DNA from: Bacteroidetes bacterium QS_8_64_10
GTDB lineage: Bacteria; Bacteroidota; Rhodothermia; Rhodothermales; Salinibacteraceae
Direction: 5' to 3'
Assembly: GCA_003022505.1 (NCBI GenBank)
Contig: PXTQ01000047.1
Location: 7,033 to 18,136, forward strand
Length of the DNA stretch: 11,104 nt
Shown here in pieces: positions 1 through 7,004 of the stretch. The notes under the pieces are model-generated. The model searched no databases and was not told the origin of the DNA. It was given only the letters and a program-made list of their open reading frames with translations. The position numbers were made by a program, and so were the translations under genes. How positions within the stretch are numbered: the stretch's first letter is position 1; each line of letters begins with the position of its first letter.

Positions 1-178
1 CGCGCGGGTATTCGATGCCCGGAAACGTACCTTCTTTCGCAAAAACGTCGCTATGGCAGATGCCGCAGGCCTCCACCTCAACGCGCACCTCGCCGGTGCC
101 GGGTTCGGGAATATCCTTTTTAATGACCTCGAAGTCAGCGCCCGCTTCGGGCACCTGAACGGCTTTCATGGTGGACAT
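1..178 (-). CDS. Zinc-type alcohol dehydrogenase, N-terminal fragment (cut by window edge)
   Basis: The reverse strand from the ATG at 178 reads MSTMKAVQVPEAGADFEVIK and continues for 59 codons to the window edge without a stop. It matches the start of medium-chain, zinc-dependent alcohol dehydrogenases: a beta-rich GroES-like fold beginning MKAVQV, a PGTGEVRVEVEACGICHSD segment carrying the catalytic zinc-ligand cysteine (the C of GICHSD), and FPGIEYPR leading to the usual GHE motif just outside the window. The family oxidises alcohols or reduces aldehydes with NAD(P) in the cytoplasm; substrate cannot be told. A second in-frame ATG at 169 (MKAVQV) fits family starts equally well. No Shine-Dalgarno is seen before either. 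The gene is divergent from the HTH gene at 483. Family assignment is strong; completeness cannot be judged. Confidence 0.85.
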   Translation of the reverse strand, partial: MSTMKAVQVPEAGADFEVIKKDIPEPGTGEVRVEVEACGICHSDVFAKEGTFPGIEYPR

Positions 179-482
179 AACTGGCGTGTGGTGATTGGTG
201 AATAATTTCTGCGAGGCTCGCCTGCGAAGACGAAAGCGCGCCCTGCCCGTTCCGAACCTCAGGCAGAAGCGTGCCCGTCCGCCGAAAAGCAGGCGACGGC
301 TTTTTTCGTTTCAGAGAACCCCGCCGTTCACACAGGGCGGACGTGCCGTCGCAGAACGGGCGCGGGCCGGGCGTGTGGCCCGGAGCGGACAGGCCGCCGC
401 CCCGTGAGGAACGCTTCCCTTTAGTGAAGAAACACCGCCCCGCGCGACGCTAACTCCGAACCAATCACAGACGAGGCAAGCC
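179..482. other. GC-rich gap between divergent genes, no gene recognised
   Basis: About 300 nt separate the dehydrogenase start from the HTH gene. Two short reading frames on the plus strand here are arginine/proline-rich and look like shadows of GC-rich DNA. Several small hairpins are visible: CCGGGC with GCCCGG around a 5-nt loop near 366-384, and CCGCC with GGCGG near 322-342. A T6 run follows a 4-bp GCCG/CGGC stem at 281-306. It must contain promoters for both divergent genes, but I can place no convincing -35/-10 pair. Confidence 0.4.
473..476 (+). promoter_or_regulatory. Shine-Dalgarno-like GAGG before the HTH gene
   Basis: GAGG lies 6 nt before the ATG at 483 and supports that start. 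It is notable because the other gene starts in the window have no clear Shine-Dalgarno; several are preceded by A-rich sequence instead, as is common in Bacteroidota relatives. Confidence 0.45.
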
Positions 483-794
483 ATGAACGCGAGCAGTGAA
501 GAACAACTCACGCCCGGCAGCATCTTCGACGACCGCGACCTGTTCGGCCCGGAAGAAGGAACGAACCTGAAAGTGCGGGCGCGGCTTCTGGATTGGCTCA
601 TTGACTGCGGGGAAAAGGAGGGCTTCACCCAGGAGGAAGCCGCCACTCAACTCGGCATCGGGCAACCTCGCATCTCCAACCTGCTGAAAGGCAAGATCAG
701 CAAGTTTACTATCGACGTGCTCCTGAACATGTGCGCGGCTGCCGGAATTGAGGTCGAGATAAGCTTCCCCGACGGCACGCGAGCCGCCGCGTAA
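483..794 (+). CDS. Small XRE-family HTH protein, HigA2/antitoxin-like
   Basis: A 103-residue protein. Residues about 48-71 (FTQEEAATQLGIGQPRISNL) are a clear helix-turn-helix: the Q50EEAA helix, the G58I turn and the recognition helix QPRISNLLKG. The following KFTIDVLLNMCAAAGIEVEI is the typical tail of the HigA2-like/HTH_37 group, in which a helix is followed by a beta strand ending in V-E-I. In this family such proteins bind their own promoter and usually pair with a RelE/HigB-type toxin gene directly upstream. Here the 300 nt upstream contain no toxin-like frame and the next gene downstream is a tRNA on the other strand. It is therefore either an orphan antitoxin or a free-standing regulator. 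The acidic N-terminus (about 25 residues) is unassigned. Start supported by GAGG 6 nt upstream. Confidence 0.8.
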   Translation: MNASSEEQLTPGSIFDDRDLFGPEEGTNLKVRARLLDWLIDCGEKEGFTQEEAATQLGIGQPRISNLLKGKISKFTIDVLLNMCAAAGIEVEISFPDGTRAAA

Positions 795-909
795 CCATCT
801 CCAAGTTGCGGCTTTCAGGCAGGAGGTAACGGCGAAAAAGTCTTACCCACTCCCTGTTTTTGATTCATCTAAACCCTTGAAAGGATAGGGCTTAGGATGT
901 GATCGCAAG

Positions 910-982
910 TAGGCCCGGAGGGACTCGAACCCTCAACTCGCGGCTTAAGAGGCCGCTGCTCTACCAGTTGAGCTACGAGCCT
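910..982 (-). tRNA. tRNA-Lys (anticodon CUU)
   Basis: The reverse strand folds into a full cloverleaf of 73 nt. The 7-bp acceptor stem AGGCTCG/CGGGCCT contains one T-G wobble. The D arm is GCTC/GAGC with loop AACTGGTA. The anticodon stem GCGGC/GCCGC closes loop CTCTTAA, giving anticodon CTT (Lys) after T33. The variable loop is 5 nt, and the T arm GAGGG/CCCTC has loop TTCGAGT. The discriminator is A, and CCA is not encoded (CTT follows). The plus-strand reading frame of the transporter stays open through this gene by chance. Confidence 0.97.
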
Positions 983-1150
983 AATTGTAAGCCGTCCTAC
1001 GGGAAAGCCGCCATCCGGTTCATCATGCCTTTCGGGCCGCCTCACGACAATTCCGTGAAACCCGCGCGGCGACTGGATTTGTTCACAGAAAGGCGGGTAG
1101 CATGGAAAGCGTGCTATTGTGAGACGCCCCACGGCCTGTCGCTTTCCATC

Positions 1151-2032
1151 ATGCCCACCCCTGACACCGAGACCAGCCCGCCGTTGCTCTCGGCGGGCCT
1201 CTGGTACATGGTGGCGACGGCGCTGGCCTTCAGCCTGATGAGCGCGTTCGTGAAATGGGCCGGACGCGGCCTGCCGAGCCAGGAAATCGTGCTGGTGCGC
1301 AGCGCCGTGACGCTTGGGTACAGCTGGGCGCTGGTGCGATGGCGCGGGGTCCCGCTCTGGGGTAACCACAAGGGCTGGCTGACCCTCCGCGGGCTGTTCG
1401 GCTTCGGCGCGCTGAGTTGCTTCTTCCTGGCCCTCACGAAGCTGCCACTCGCCGACGCGACGGTGATCCACTACACGAATCCCGCACTCACCGCCGGTCT
1501 CGCCGCGCTCTTTCTGGGCGAGCAAATCAACCGGGAGACGAGCGTGGGCATCGCGCTGAGCCTGGCGGGCGTGGCGCTCGTGGCGCAGCCGGCTTTTCTG
1601 TTCGGCGAAGCCGCCGACTATTCGCTGCTGTACGTGGGCATCGCGCTCCTGGGAGCGCTCTTCAGCGCCTCCGCCTACGTGACCGTGCGGCATCTCCGCG
1701 AGGACGAACATGCGCTCACCATTGTTTTTTATTTCCCGCTCGTCGCCACGCTCGCCTCGCTGCCGACCGCCTTGCCCACCGCCGAGTGGCCGACGCCGCT
1801 GGAGTGGCTGCTACTGGTGGTAGGCGTGGCCGGCTTCGCGCAGCTCGGGCAAATCTTTCTGACGCATGGCCTCTACCGCGAGCGGGCGGGCCGCGCCATG
1901 TCGGTCAGCTACCTGCAGATCGTGTTCGCGGGGGCCTGGGGCCTGCTCTTTTTCGGCGAGGTGCCGGACTGGACGAGCGTCGGCGGGGCCGCCCTCGTGA
2001 TTGCCGGGACGTGGCTGACGGCACGAAGCTAA
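1151..2032 (+). CDS. EamA/DMT-superfamily inner-membrane transporter
   Basis: A 293-residue, very hydrophobic protein with about ten predicted membrane helices in two EamA repeats, the normal size and layout of this family. The first repeat starts at LWYMVATALAFSLMSAFVKW (about residues 17-36) and ends at the typical VIHYTNPALTAGLAALFLGE (about 105-124). The second ends with the parallel SVSYLQIVFAGAWGLLFFGE followed by a last helix. Such proteins export or import small metabolites; the substrate cannot be predicted. The frame is open upstream to about 899, but that stretch runs through the tRNA-Lys gene. The ATG at 1151 (MPTPDTETSPP), about 16 residues before the first helix, is the plausible start. 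It converges on parE; the stops are 73 nt apart with a long hairpin between them. Confidence 0.88.
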   Translation: MPTPDTETSPPLLSAGLWYMVATALAFSLMSAFVKWAGRGLPSQEIVLVRSAVTLGYSWALVRWRGVPLWGNHKGWLTLRGLFGFGALSCFFLALTKLPLADATVIHYTNPALTAGLAALFLGEQINRETSVGIALSLAGVALVAQPAFLFGEAADYSLLYVGIALLGALFSASAYVTVRHLREDEHALTIVFYFPLVATLASLPTALPTAEWPTPLEWLLLVVGVAGFAQLGQIFLTHGLYRERAGRAMSVSYLQIVFAGAWGLLFFGEVPDWTSVGGAALVIAGTWLTARS

Positions 2033-2100
2033 GTTGCAGGTTCGCAGGTTACAAGTTGCACGTTCGCCAACCTGAAACCTGTCAACCTGAAACCTGCAAC
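2033..2100. terminator. Long imperfect hairpin of CARGTT words between convergent genes
   Basis: Two 32-nt arms (2033-2064 and 2069-2100) around a 4-nt loop pair over most of their length. The outer ten bases, GTTGCAGGTT against AACCTGCAAC, are perfect, and the inner part pairs with one bulge. Each arm is a quasi-tandem series of 7-8 nt words of the form (G)CARGTTN. It starts directly after the transporter stop (2032) and ends 5 nt before the parE stop (2106), the place expected for a bidirectional transcription end. It lacks a strong T-run, so termination is inference from position; the repeat itself is seen directly. Confidence 0.6.
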
Positions 2101-2105
2101 CGCGC

Positions 2106-4031
2106 TCACACGTCCAGCGCCTCCGCGTCGGTGGCGTGCTCCATGATAAAGCCGCGCCGGGCGGAGGTGTCGCGGCCCATGAGGTCGCTGATCGTTTGCT
2201 CGGTTTCGAGGCGCTGCTCGTCCGGGATGCTCACCTTGAGCAGATGCCGCTGGGCCTGGGCGAGCGTCGTCTCCTTGAGTGTGGAGGGCATCATCTCGCC
2301 GAGGCCCTTGAAGCGCTGGATGTCGACGCGGGCGTTGCCCGGCGCTTCTCGCACGAGCTGCTCCTTCTCGGCCTCGTCGAGCGCCCAGTGCGTGTCTTTG
2401 GCGATGTCGACGCGGTAGAGCGGCGGCTGAGCTATATAAACATGCCCCTCGTCGATGAGCGGACGCAGGTAGCGGTAGAAGAACGTCAAAAGCAGCGTGG
2501 CGATGTGGTGGCCGTCGGAGTCGGCGTCCATCAGCAGAATCACCTTGTGGTAGCGCAGGTCTTCCAGGTGGAGATGATCGCCCACGCCGCATCCGAGCGC
2601 CTGCACGATGTTCGACAGCTCCTTGTTGGCCTCGACCTTTTTGAGCGACGCTTGCTCGGCGTTCAGCACCTTGCCCCGGAGCGGCAGCACCGCCTGCGTG
2701 TTGCGGTCGCGCGCCTGCTTGGCGCTTCCGCCGGCGGAATCGCCCTCCACGACGAACAACTCGCTCTCGGTGGGATCGGTGGACGAGCAGTCGGCGAGCT
2801 TGCCCGGCAGATTCAAGCGGTGGCTCACCTTTTTCTTGCGGCGCGTCTTGCGGGCGGCCTTGCGGCTCGCTTGCCGCGCCTTCGCCGCCTGAATAACGCG
2901 CGTGGCGATGGCCTTGCCGGTGGTGATGTGGCGGTTCAGATAGTGCTCCAGCTCGCGCCGCAGGTGCCCGGCCACGAGCGAGCGGGCCGACGGGTTGTTC
3001 AGCTTGTCTTTGGTCTGCCCCTGAAACTGCGGGTCGCCCATGAACAGATTCACGATGCCCACGATGCCCTCGCGGATGTCGTCGGCGGTGATTTCGAGCT
3101 TGCGCGGAACCAGCTCGTGCGTCTGCATGAAGCTCTGCACGGCGCTGCGGACGGCGCTGCGGAAGCCTTGCTCGTGCGTGCCGCCGTCCTGCGTCGGGAT
3201 GCCGTTGACGAACGTGCGCAGCCGCTCCTTCGGGTCCTCGGTCCACTGCAAGACGATTTCCAGGCGGCTGGCCTCGTCCGGGTCTTCCTCGACGAACGCG
3301 AACGGCTCCTGGTGCACGGGTCGCGCCTGAAACTCCTCGACGAGCGCTCCGAGGTACTCCCGGATGCCGCCCTCGTGATGGTAGACGTACCGCTCGCCGC
3401 GCTTCTCATCCTTGAAGACGATCTTGAGGTCGCGGTTCAGGTACGTCTTGACTTCGAGTTGTTCTTCGATCTTAGCGACGTCGAAGTCGGTGGCCTCAAA
3501 GATTTCGGGATCGGGGCGGAAGAAGATGCTCGTGCCCGTGCCGCGCGCGCCGTTATCGGTCGTCTGCAGGTCGGTGACGGGCGTGCCCTTGGCGTAGCGC
3601 TGCTCGTACTTCGCGCCGTCGCGCTTGATGGTGGCAACCATCTCGGCGGAGAGCGCGTTCACGACCGAAGCGCCGACGCCGTGCAGCCCGCCGCTCGTGA
3701 TGTAGTTGGAGGCGTCGAACTTGCCGCCGGAGTGCAGCGTCGTGAGGATTAGCTCGACCGCCGGGACGCCCTCTTCGGGGTGCTCGTCTACGGGTACGCC
3801 GCGCCCGTTATCGCTGACGGTGATGCTGCGCCCGTCGGCATGGAGCACGACCTCGATGCGGGAGGCGTAGCCGTTGGTCGCTTCGTCGACGGCGTTGTCG
3901 ACGATCTCCCACAGCAGGTGGTGCAGGCCGGGTTTGCCGGTGCCGCCGATGTACATGCCGGGGCGCCTGCGGACAGGTTCGAGGCCTTCGAGGACCTGGA
4001 TGTCTTCGCCGGTGTAGGTGGGGACTTCCAT
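2106..4031 (-). CDS. parE: DNA topoisomerase IV subunit B (ParE)
   Basis: A 641-residue type IIA topoisomerase ATPase subunit, close to the 630 residues of E. coli ParE. From N to C: GHKL ATPase domain with WEIVDNAVDE (E42 the general base, N46 the Mg ligand), SDNGRGVP (73-80) and the ATP-lid GLHGVG (115-120); transducer domain with the QTKDKL lysine loop (339-344); TOPRIM domain with EGDSAGG (429-435), PLRGKVLN (450-457) and the acidic triad DADSDG (502-507); and QRFKGLGEM (572-580). DADSDGHHIATLL and the ending DAEALDV resemble E. coli ParE (DADSDGLHIATLL, MAEIEV) rather than GyrB, and the large GyrB insert is absent. With ParC it decatenates daughter chromosomes. The ATG at 4031 is followed by the usual TYTGEDIQVLEGLEPVRRRP start; no Shine-Dalgarno is seen. 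Confidence 0.95.
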   Translation of the reverse strand: MEVPTYTGEDIQVLEGLEPVRRRPGMYIGGTGKPGLHHLLWEIVDNAVDEATNGYASRIEVVLHADGRSITVSDNGRGVPVDEHPEEGVPAVELILTTLHSGGKFDASNYITSGGLHGVGASVVNALSAEMVATIKRDGAKYEQRYAKGTPVTDLQTTDNGARGTGTSIFFRPDPEIFEATDFDVAKIEEQLEVKTYLNRDLKIVFKDEKRGERYVYHHEGGIREYLGALVEEFQARPVHQEPFAFVEEDPDEASRLEIVLQWTEDPKERLRTFVNGIPTQDGGTHEQGFRSAVRSAVQSFMQTHELVPRKLEITADDIREGIVGIVNLFMGDPQFQGQTKDKLNNPSARSLVAGHLRRELEHYLNRHITTGKAIATRVIQAAKARQASRKAARKTRRKKKVSHRLNLPGKLADCSSTDPTESELFVVEGDSAGGSAKQARDRNTQAVLPLRGKVLNAEQASLKKVEANKELSNIVQALGCGVGDHLHLEDLRYHKVILLMDADSDGHHIATLLLTFFYRYLRPLIDEGHVYIAQPPLYRVDIAKDTHWALDEAEKEQLVREAPGNARVDIQRFKGLGEMMPSTLKETTLAQAQRHLLKVSIPDEQRLETEQTISDLMGRDTSARRGFIMEHATDAEALDV

Positions 4032-4033
4032 AG

Positions 4034-4114
4034 CGTTTGCGTGTTTGTGCGTTTTCGCGTTCTCGTGTTAGCGCGTTTTCGGGTCGGAAAGTCGAAAGTC
4101 GCAGGTCTTGCAGG
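4034..4114. repeat. Two adjacent word arrays upstream of parE (CGYGTT words, then AAGTC words)
   Basis: The first half (to about 4083) is a quasi-tandem array of words such as GCGTGTTT, GCGTTTTC, CGCGTTCT and GCGCGTTTTC. The second half is an array of AAAGTC/CAGGTC words. The spacing is about 7-9 nt, the same as in the CARGTT words at 2033 and 7005, but with different letters. It occupies the whole 5' leader of parE, so a promoter or leader structure must coexist with it. Confidence 0.5.
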
Positions 4115-4610
4115 TCAGGCACCACGATGAATCGTGGTGTTAGAAAAATTGAGGTCTATTGGCGTGAAAGCGAAGTCACCGAGGGTGAGCAGCTGCCTTC
4201 TGGCCTCATATTCCGCTTCGAAGCTCGTTCTCGCGTGATGCTTTTCTTGGTTGACGATGTGCCGCGTCACGCGATCTACATCACGCGGCGACACTGAAAA
4301 CGCTCCGTAACCGCGTGCCCACCCAAAACCTTCGGGGGGCGTGATTTCATGCTTGGTGATCCAGGGCGATGAACTGCCTTTGAGCAGTTGAACAGCTTTG
4401 CTTACCGATAACGTCGTCGGCAAATCGATAAGCGCGTGCACGTGATCGGGATTCACGTAGTTGACGCACATCGAAATGCTCTTCTCGTTGACTTGTCTGG
4501 TCAAGAAATCCGAAATTTGAGCGCGCGCCTCACGGCTGCGAATTTGCACACGGTGCCTCGCCGCCCCCACCAGAGGCAGCCAGCATTGCGTATAAGCTGT
4601 GCAGCGCCAT
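4115..4610 (-). pseudogene. REP-associated tyrosine transposase (RAYT, Y1/IS200-like), inactivated
   Basis: The minus-strand frame 4570-4115 encodes 151 residues with the Y1-transposase core: HUH motif DHVHALIDLP (His43 and His45 counted from the GTG at 4570), then SVSKAVQLLKGSSSPWI, then RGYGAFSVS and the NQEKHH helix. RAYTs nick single-stranded REP DNA with an HUH-coordinated metal and a tyrosine in this last helix. Two lesions are visible. First, the expected start (ATG at 4610, MALHS) is out of frame with AYTQCWLPLVGAARHRV; removing one base at 4594-4595 would restore MALHSYTQCW, which matches family starts. Second, the tyrosine of the usual YIxNQ helix is histidine (HIVNQ, codon CAC at 4261-4259). 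The last 10 residues are the translation of REP A, so the original stop is probably lost too. Confidence 0.8.
4118..4145 (-). repeat. REP palindrome A (3' flank of the RAYT)
   Basis: On the minus strand: TTCTAA, then CACCACGAT, a 2-nt centre (TC), then ATCGTGGTG and CC. The arms are 9 bp and perfect. It overlaps the end of the transposase frame, where it is translated as SNTTIHRGA. It shares the outer TTCTAACACC, the GATT/ATC core and GGTGC with REP B, but the middle stem pairs are AC/GT here instead of CG/CG there. Confidence 0.75.
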
Positions 4611-4633
4611 GACGATTTGTTTCCTTACCCCCC

Positions 4634-4660
4634 TTCTAACACCCGGATTAATCCGGGTGC
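4634..4660 (+). repeat. REP palindrome B (5' flank of the RAYT)
   Basis: TTCTAA followed by the perfect 20-bp palindrome CACCCGGATTAATCCGGGTG (4640-4659) and C. It is homologous to REP A in inverted orientation; the two differ at matching stem positions so that pairing is kept. Confidence 0.8.
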
Positions 4661-4700
4661 GTGAGAAAAAGAGACGTTGCCAAAATAAATAATCAAACGT

Positions 4701-4715
4701 CATAATCCGGGTGCC
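4701..4715 (+). repeat. Half REP (third, truncated copy)
   Basis: CATAATCCGGGTGCC repeats the right half of REP B (TTAATCCGGGTGC) about 50 nt away. Between the two lies GACGTT (4673-4678) and its complement AACGTC (4696-4701) around an AT-rich loop. The left REP half is missing. Confidence 0.55.
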
Positions 4716-4733
4716 TAAACCTGCAACCTAAAA
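4716..4733. repeat. Short remnant of the CARGTT word repeat after parC
   Basis: AAACCTGCAACCTAAAAC is the complement of TTGCAGGTTT-type words seen at 2033-2100 and 7005-7044. It directly follows the parC stop codon on the transcribed strand. Only one arm is present, so no hairpin forms locally. Confidence 0.45.
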
Positions 4734-6320
4734 CTAACTCTCCTCCATCCGAATTTCCGTCGTCTCCGGAAACACCTCCGCCAGGTGGCCGCGCTTGATG
4801 ACCAATCGCCCTTTGTTGCCCCGATTCGTCACGTCGAACTTGGTGGTGCGCACGATTTCCTCGCGGCCCCGGTTCGTCTCCACCTTGAGGCCGTCGCGCG
4901 CGGCGTCCGAGAGCGTAAAGCCCAGCAGCGCGTCCTCGTCGGCCAGCTGGATCGCGGTGACGCCCTTGCCCGCCCCCTTGTAGATCTTGATCTGGTGCAC
5001 CGGAAAAATCAGCGCGCGCCCCTCCTTGCTGGCAAGGCAGACGTTCTCATGCCCGGCAGCCAGGTGCGCGCCCACTACCTCGTCGCCCTCCTCCAGCCGC
5101 ATGAACGTGCGCCCGTTGGTCATCGACGGCTCGCGGTAGCCGTCGATAGAAAACCGCACGGCGCGGCCCTGACGCGAGAGCGCCACCACGTACGGCACGT
5201 CCGGCTCCTCACGCACCGTCTCGAACAGCTCCGGCTCCAGCTCCGGGTCCGGCTTCGGATCGGGGAGGGCGCGGTCGTCGAAGCTCACGACGCCGACAAC
5301 GCGCTCGCGGTCCTCGAACGAGAAATGCTTCTGGATCGGGTCGCCATAGCCGGTCGTGTAGGGCAGTTCGTCGATGCGCTCGGTGTAGCACTTGCCTTTG
5401 TTCGTCAAAAAACCGACCGTGGCGCGCGTGGAGCCGGGCAACGCCCACCCCACCTCGTCGCCGTCGCGCACGCGGATCGAGTCGAGGTCGGAGTACGACC
5501 CCTGGCACTTGACCCAGCCGTCGCGGCTGACGATGACGTAGCGATCCTCTTCAATGATATAATCCTCTTCGGTGTAGTCGTGCACGTCGTCGGGACCGGC
5601 GACGTGGGTGCGCCGCTCCGTGCCGAATTGCTTTTTCATTTCGCGCAGCTCCTTGCGGATCAGGTTCCAGCGCGCGGCCTCGTCGCCGAGTAGCCCGCGG
5701 ATGTCCTCGGCCTCCTCGCGCTTCTCCTCGAGTTCGTCGCGGATGGCGTCGATTTCGAGCTTCGAGATGCGGTAGAGCTTCGTTTCGAGGATGGCGTCGG
5801 TCTGGTCGTCGTCGAGCGTAAAGCGGTGCCGGAGGCGCTGTGAGGCGTCGCTCTTGTTTTCGGAAGAGCGGATGATCTTGATGGCCTCGTCGAGGGCGTC
5901 GAAGATGATCTCGAAGCCTTCCAGCAGGTGAATCCGGCGCTCCAGCTTGTCGAGTTTGTGCTGCAAGCGCCGCACGACGATCTCCATGCGGTGCGCCAGG
6001 AAGTGCCGCAGCACGGCCTGCAGGTTCACGCGCTCCGGCTGCCCGACCTCCGCGTTCTCCCTCGGCACGAGGCACGTCAGGTTGACGTGGAAGCGCGTCT
6101 GGAGCTTCGTCTGCTTGAACAGGTACGCCATCGCGGCCTCGGCGTCCGCCCCGCGCTTCAGGTTGAGCACAATGCGCACCTCGTCCGTCGATTCGTCGCG
6201 CACGTCGGAGAGTTGCGGCACGTTCTCGTTGGCGATGTGGTCGCCGATCTTGCCGACGAGCTTGCCCTTATCAACGGTGTAGGGCACGGACGTGATGATG
6301 ATCGTGGTCTTGCCCTCCAT
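4734..6320 (-). CDS. parC: ParC C-terminal fragment (tower, coiled coil, beta-pinwheel)
   Basis: 528 residues from the ATG at 6320; homology actually begins a little upstream, at 6347. It holds the rest of the tower ([56 protein letters not shown]) and the long coiled coil around the exit gate ([41 protein letters not shown]). The pinwheel blades begin about residue 235. [11 protein letters not shown] resembles a late blade motif, and no QRRGGRG-like GyrA box is seen, which favours ParC. The ATG is simply an internal methionine of EYEMEGK, so independent translation is unproven. Confidence 0.8.
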   Translation of the reverse strand: MEGKTTIIITSVPYTVDKGKLVGKIGDHIANENVPQLSDVRDESTDEVRIVLNLKRGADAEAAMAYLFKQTKLQTRFHVNLTCLVPRENAEVGQPERVNLQAVLRHFLAHRMEIVVRRLQHKLDKLERRIHLLEGFEIIFDALDEAIKIIRSSENKSDASQRLRHRFTLDDDQTDAILETKLYRISKLEIDAIRDELEEKREEAEDIRGLLGDEAARWNLIRKELREMKKQFGTERRTHVAGPDDVHDYTEEDYIIEEDRYVIVSRDGWVKCQGSYSDLDSIRVRDGDEVGWALPGSTRATVGFLTNKGKCYTERIDELPYTTGYGDPIQKHFSFEDRERVVGVVSFDDRALPDPKPDPELEPELFETVREEPDVPYVVALSRQGRAVRFSIDGYREPSMTNGRTFMRLEEGDEVVGAHLAAGHENVCLASKEGRALIFPVHQIKIYKGAGKGVTAIQLADEDALLGFTLSDAARDGLKVETNRGREEIVRTTKFDVTNRGNKGRLVIKRGHLAEVFPETTEIRMEES

Positions 6321-6996
6321 CTCGTACTCGCCGCGCAGCTCGACGGATCGGGAAATCCGGCCCGCTGATGTATTTCTGCACGAGCGTCCGCACGTAGGCG
6401 TTGGGTGAGTGGCTGACGTGGATGGCGGCGTCGATTACTTCTTCGAGGTTATGCGGCGGGATATTGGTCGCCATGCCCACGGCGATACCGGTGGAGCCGT
6501 TCACCAAAAGATTGGGCACGCGCGCCGGGAGCACCGCCGGTTCTTCAATCGTGCCGTCGTAGTTGGCACGGAACGGCACGGTGTCCTGCCGAATCTCTTC
6601 GAGCATCTGCATCGCCAGCGGACGCAGCTTCGCCTCCGTGTAGCGCATCGCCGCCGGGCTGTCGCCGTCGAGCGAACCGAAGTTGCCGTGGCCGTCCACC
6701 AGCGGATCCCGCAGCGAGAAATCTTGCGCCATGCGCACCATCGCATCGTAGATCGCGGAATCGCCATGCGGGTGGTACTTTCCCATGACTTCGCCGACGA
6801 CGGTGGCGCTCTTGCGATAGCGCTTATCCGGATACAGATTCAGCCCCTTGAACATGCCGTAGAGGATGCGGCGCTGCACGGGCTTGAGGCCGTCGCGGAT
6901 GTCGGGGAGCGCGCGGCTCGTGATGACGGAGAGGGCGTAGTTCAGATACCGCTCCTGAGCCGTTTTGTGGAGCGAGATGGTGTCTACGATGGGCAT
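6271..6996 (-). CDS. parC: ParC N-terminal fragment (breakage-reunion domain)
   Basis: 241 codons; the first 216 are ParC. It starts [20 protein letters not shown], with [20 protein letters not shown] and the quinolone-resistance region [15 protein letters not shown] (Ser80 and Asp84, wild-type-like). The catalytic RY is in [10 protein letters not shown] (Arg118, Tyr119). The isoleucine patch region [18 protein letters not shown] is intact. The last 25 residues ([19 protein letters not shown]...) are the product of the wrong frame. Alone it holds the DNA-cleaving tyrosine but lacks the tower end, coiled coil and pinwheel, so it could not work as a subunit. Confidence 0.8.
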   Translation of the reverse strand: MPIVDTISLHKTAQERYLNYALSVITSRALPDIRDGLKPVQRRILYGMFKGLNLYPDKRYRKSATVVGEVMGKYHPHGDSAIYDAMVRMAQDFSLRDPLVDGHGNFGSLDGDSPAAMRYTEAKLRPLAMQMLEEIRQDTVPFRANYDGTIEEPAVLPARVPNLLVNGSTGIAVGMATNIPPHNLEEVIDAAIHVSHSPNAYVRTLVQKYISGPDFPIRRAARRVRDGGQDHDHHHVRALHR

Positions 6997-7004
6997 GGAT
7001 CAGA

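Larger units (their letters stand above)
4115..4660 (-). mobile_element. RAYT/IS200-like unit flanked by inverted REP palindromes (decayed)
   Basis: A transposase pseudogene (4115-4610) lies between two palindromes of the same family: 4118-4145 in minus orientation and 4634-4660 in plus orientation. This is the arrangement known for REP-associated tyrosine transposases (RAYTs) and their REP sequences. No target duplication is expected for this class and none is seen. The unit sits exactly between parC and parE. Transposase decay means it cannot move by itself. Confidence 0.65.
4734..6996 (-). pseudogene. parC: DNA topoisomerase IV subunit A (ParC), interrupted by an out-of-frame deletion
   Basis: Two overlapping minus-strand frames together make one type IIA topoisomerase A subunit. 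The upstream frame gives the breakage-reunion domain, and the downstream frame gives the rest plus the C-terminal beta-pinwheel. The upstream frame is homologous only up to YISGPDFP (codon ending at 6349). The downstream frame is homologous from [13 protein letters not shown] (6347 on), with one base left over at 6348. E. coli ParC has 21 residues between GPDYP and SVRMR (TEAEIITSRAEIRKIYENGRG); here all are gone. About 62 nt are therefore missing, which changes the frame. Repaired, the protein would be about 774 residues (E. coli ParC 752). It is called ParC, not GyrA, because of its parE neighbour and the lack of a clear GyrA box. The gene should be essential unless a second copy exists, so a sequence or assembly error is quite possible. 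Confidence 0.85.

Noticed and set aside
281..306. Possible intrinsic terminator (GCCG/CGGC then T6)
   Set aside because: Only a 4-bp stem with a 12-nt loop, and no plus-strand gene or RNA upstream that it could end.
195..453. Two small plus-strand frames before the HTH gene
   Set aside because: Arg/Pro-rich composition without any recognisable domain; they look like GC-driven chance frames, not a toxin.
850..905. TAAACCCT/AGGGCTTA hairpin as tRNA-Lys terminator
   Set aside because: The stem has a mismatch and no T-run follows on the minus strand; too weak to call.
899..1150. 84-codon upstream extension of the transporter frame
   Set aside because: It runs through the tRNA-Lys gene and lacks family similarity; the first membrane helix fits the ATG at 1151.
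2136..3752. 538-codon plus-strand open frame
   Set aside because: It is antisense to parE and arises from its GC-rich third positions; the ParE motifs on the minus strand are decisive.
6271..6347. Programmed ribosomal frameshift or natural split of parC
   Set aside because: No slippery heptamer is seen and, more decisively, about 21 conserved residues are missing at the junction, which frameshifting cannot supply.
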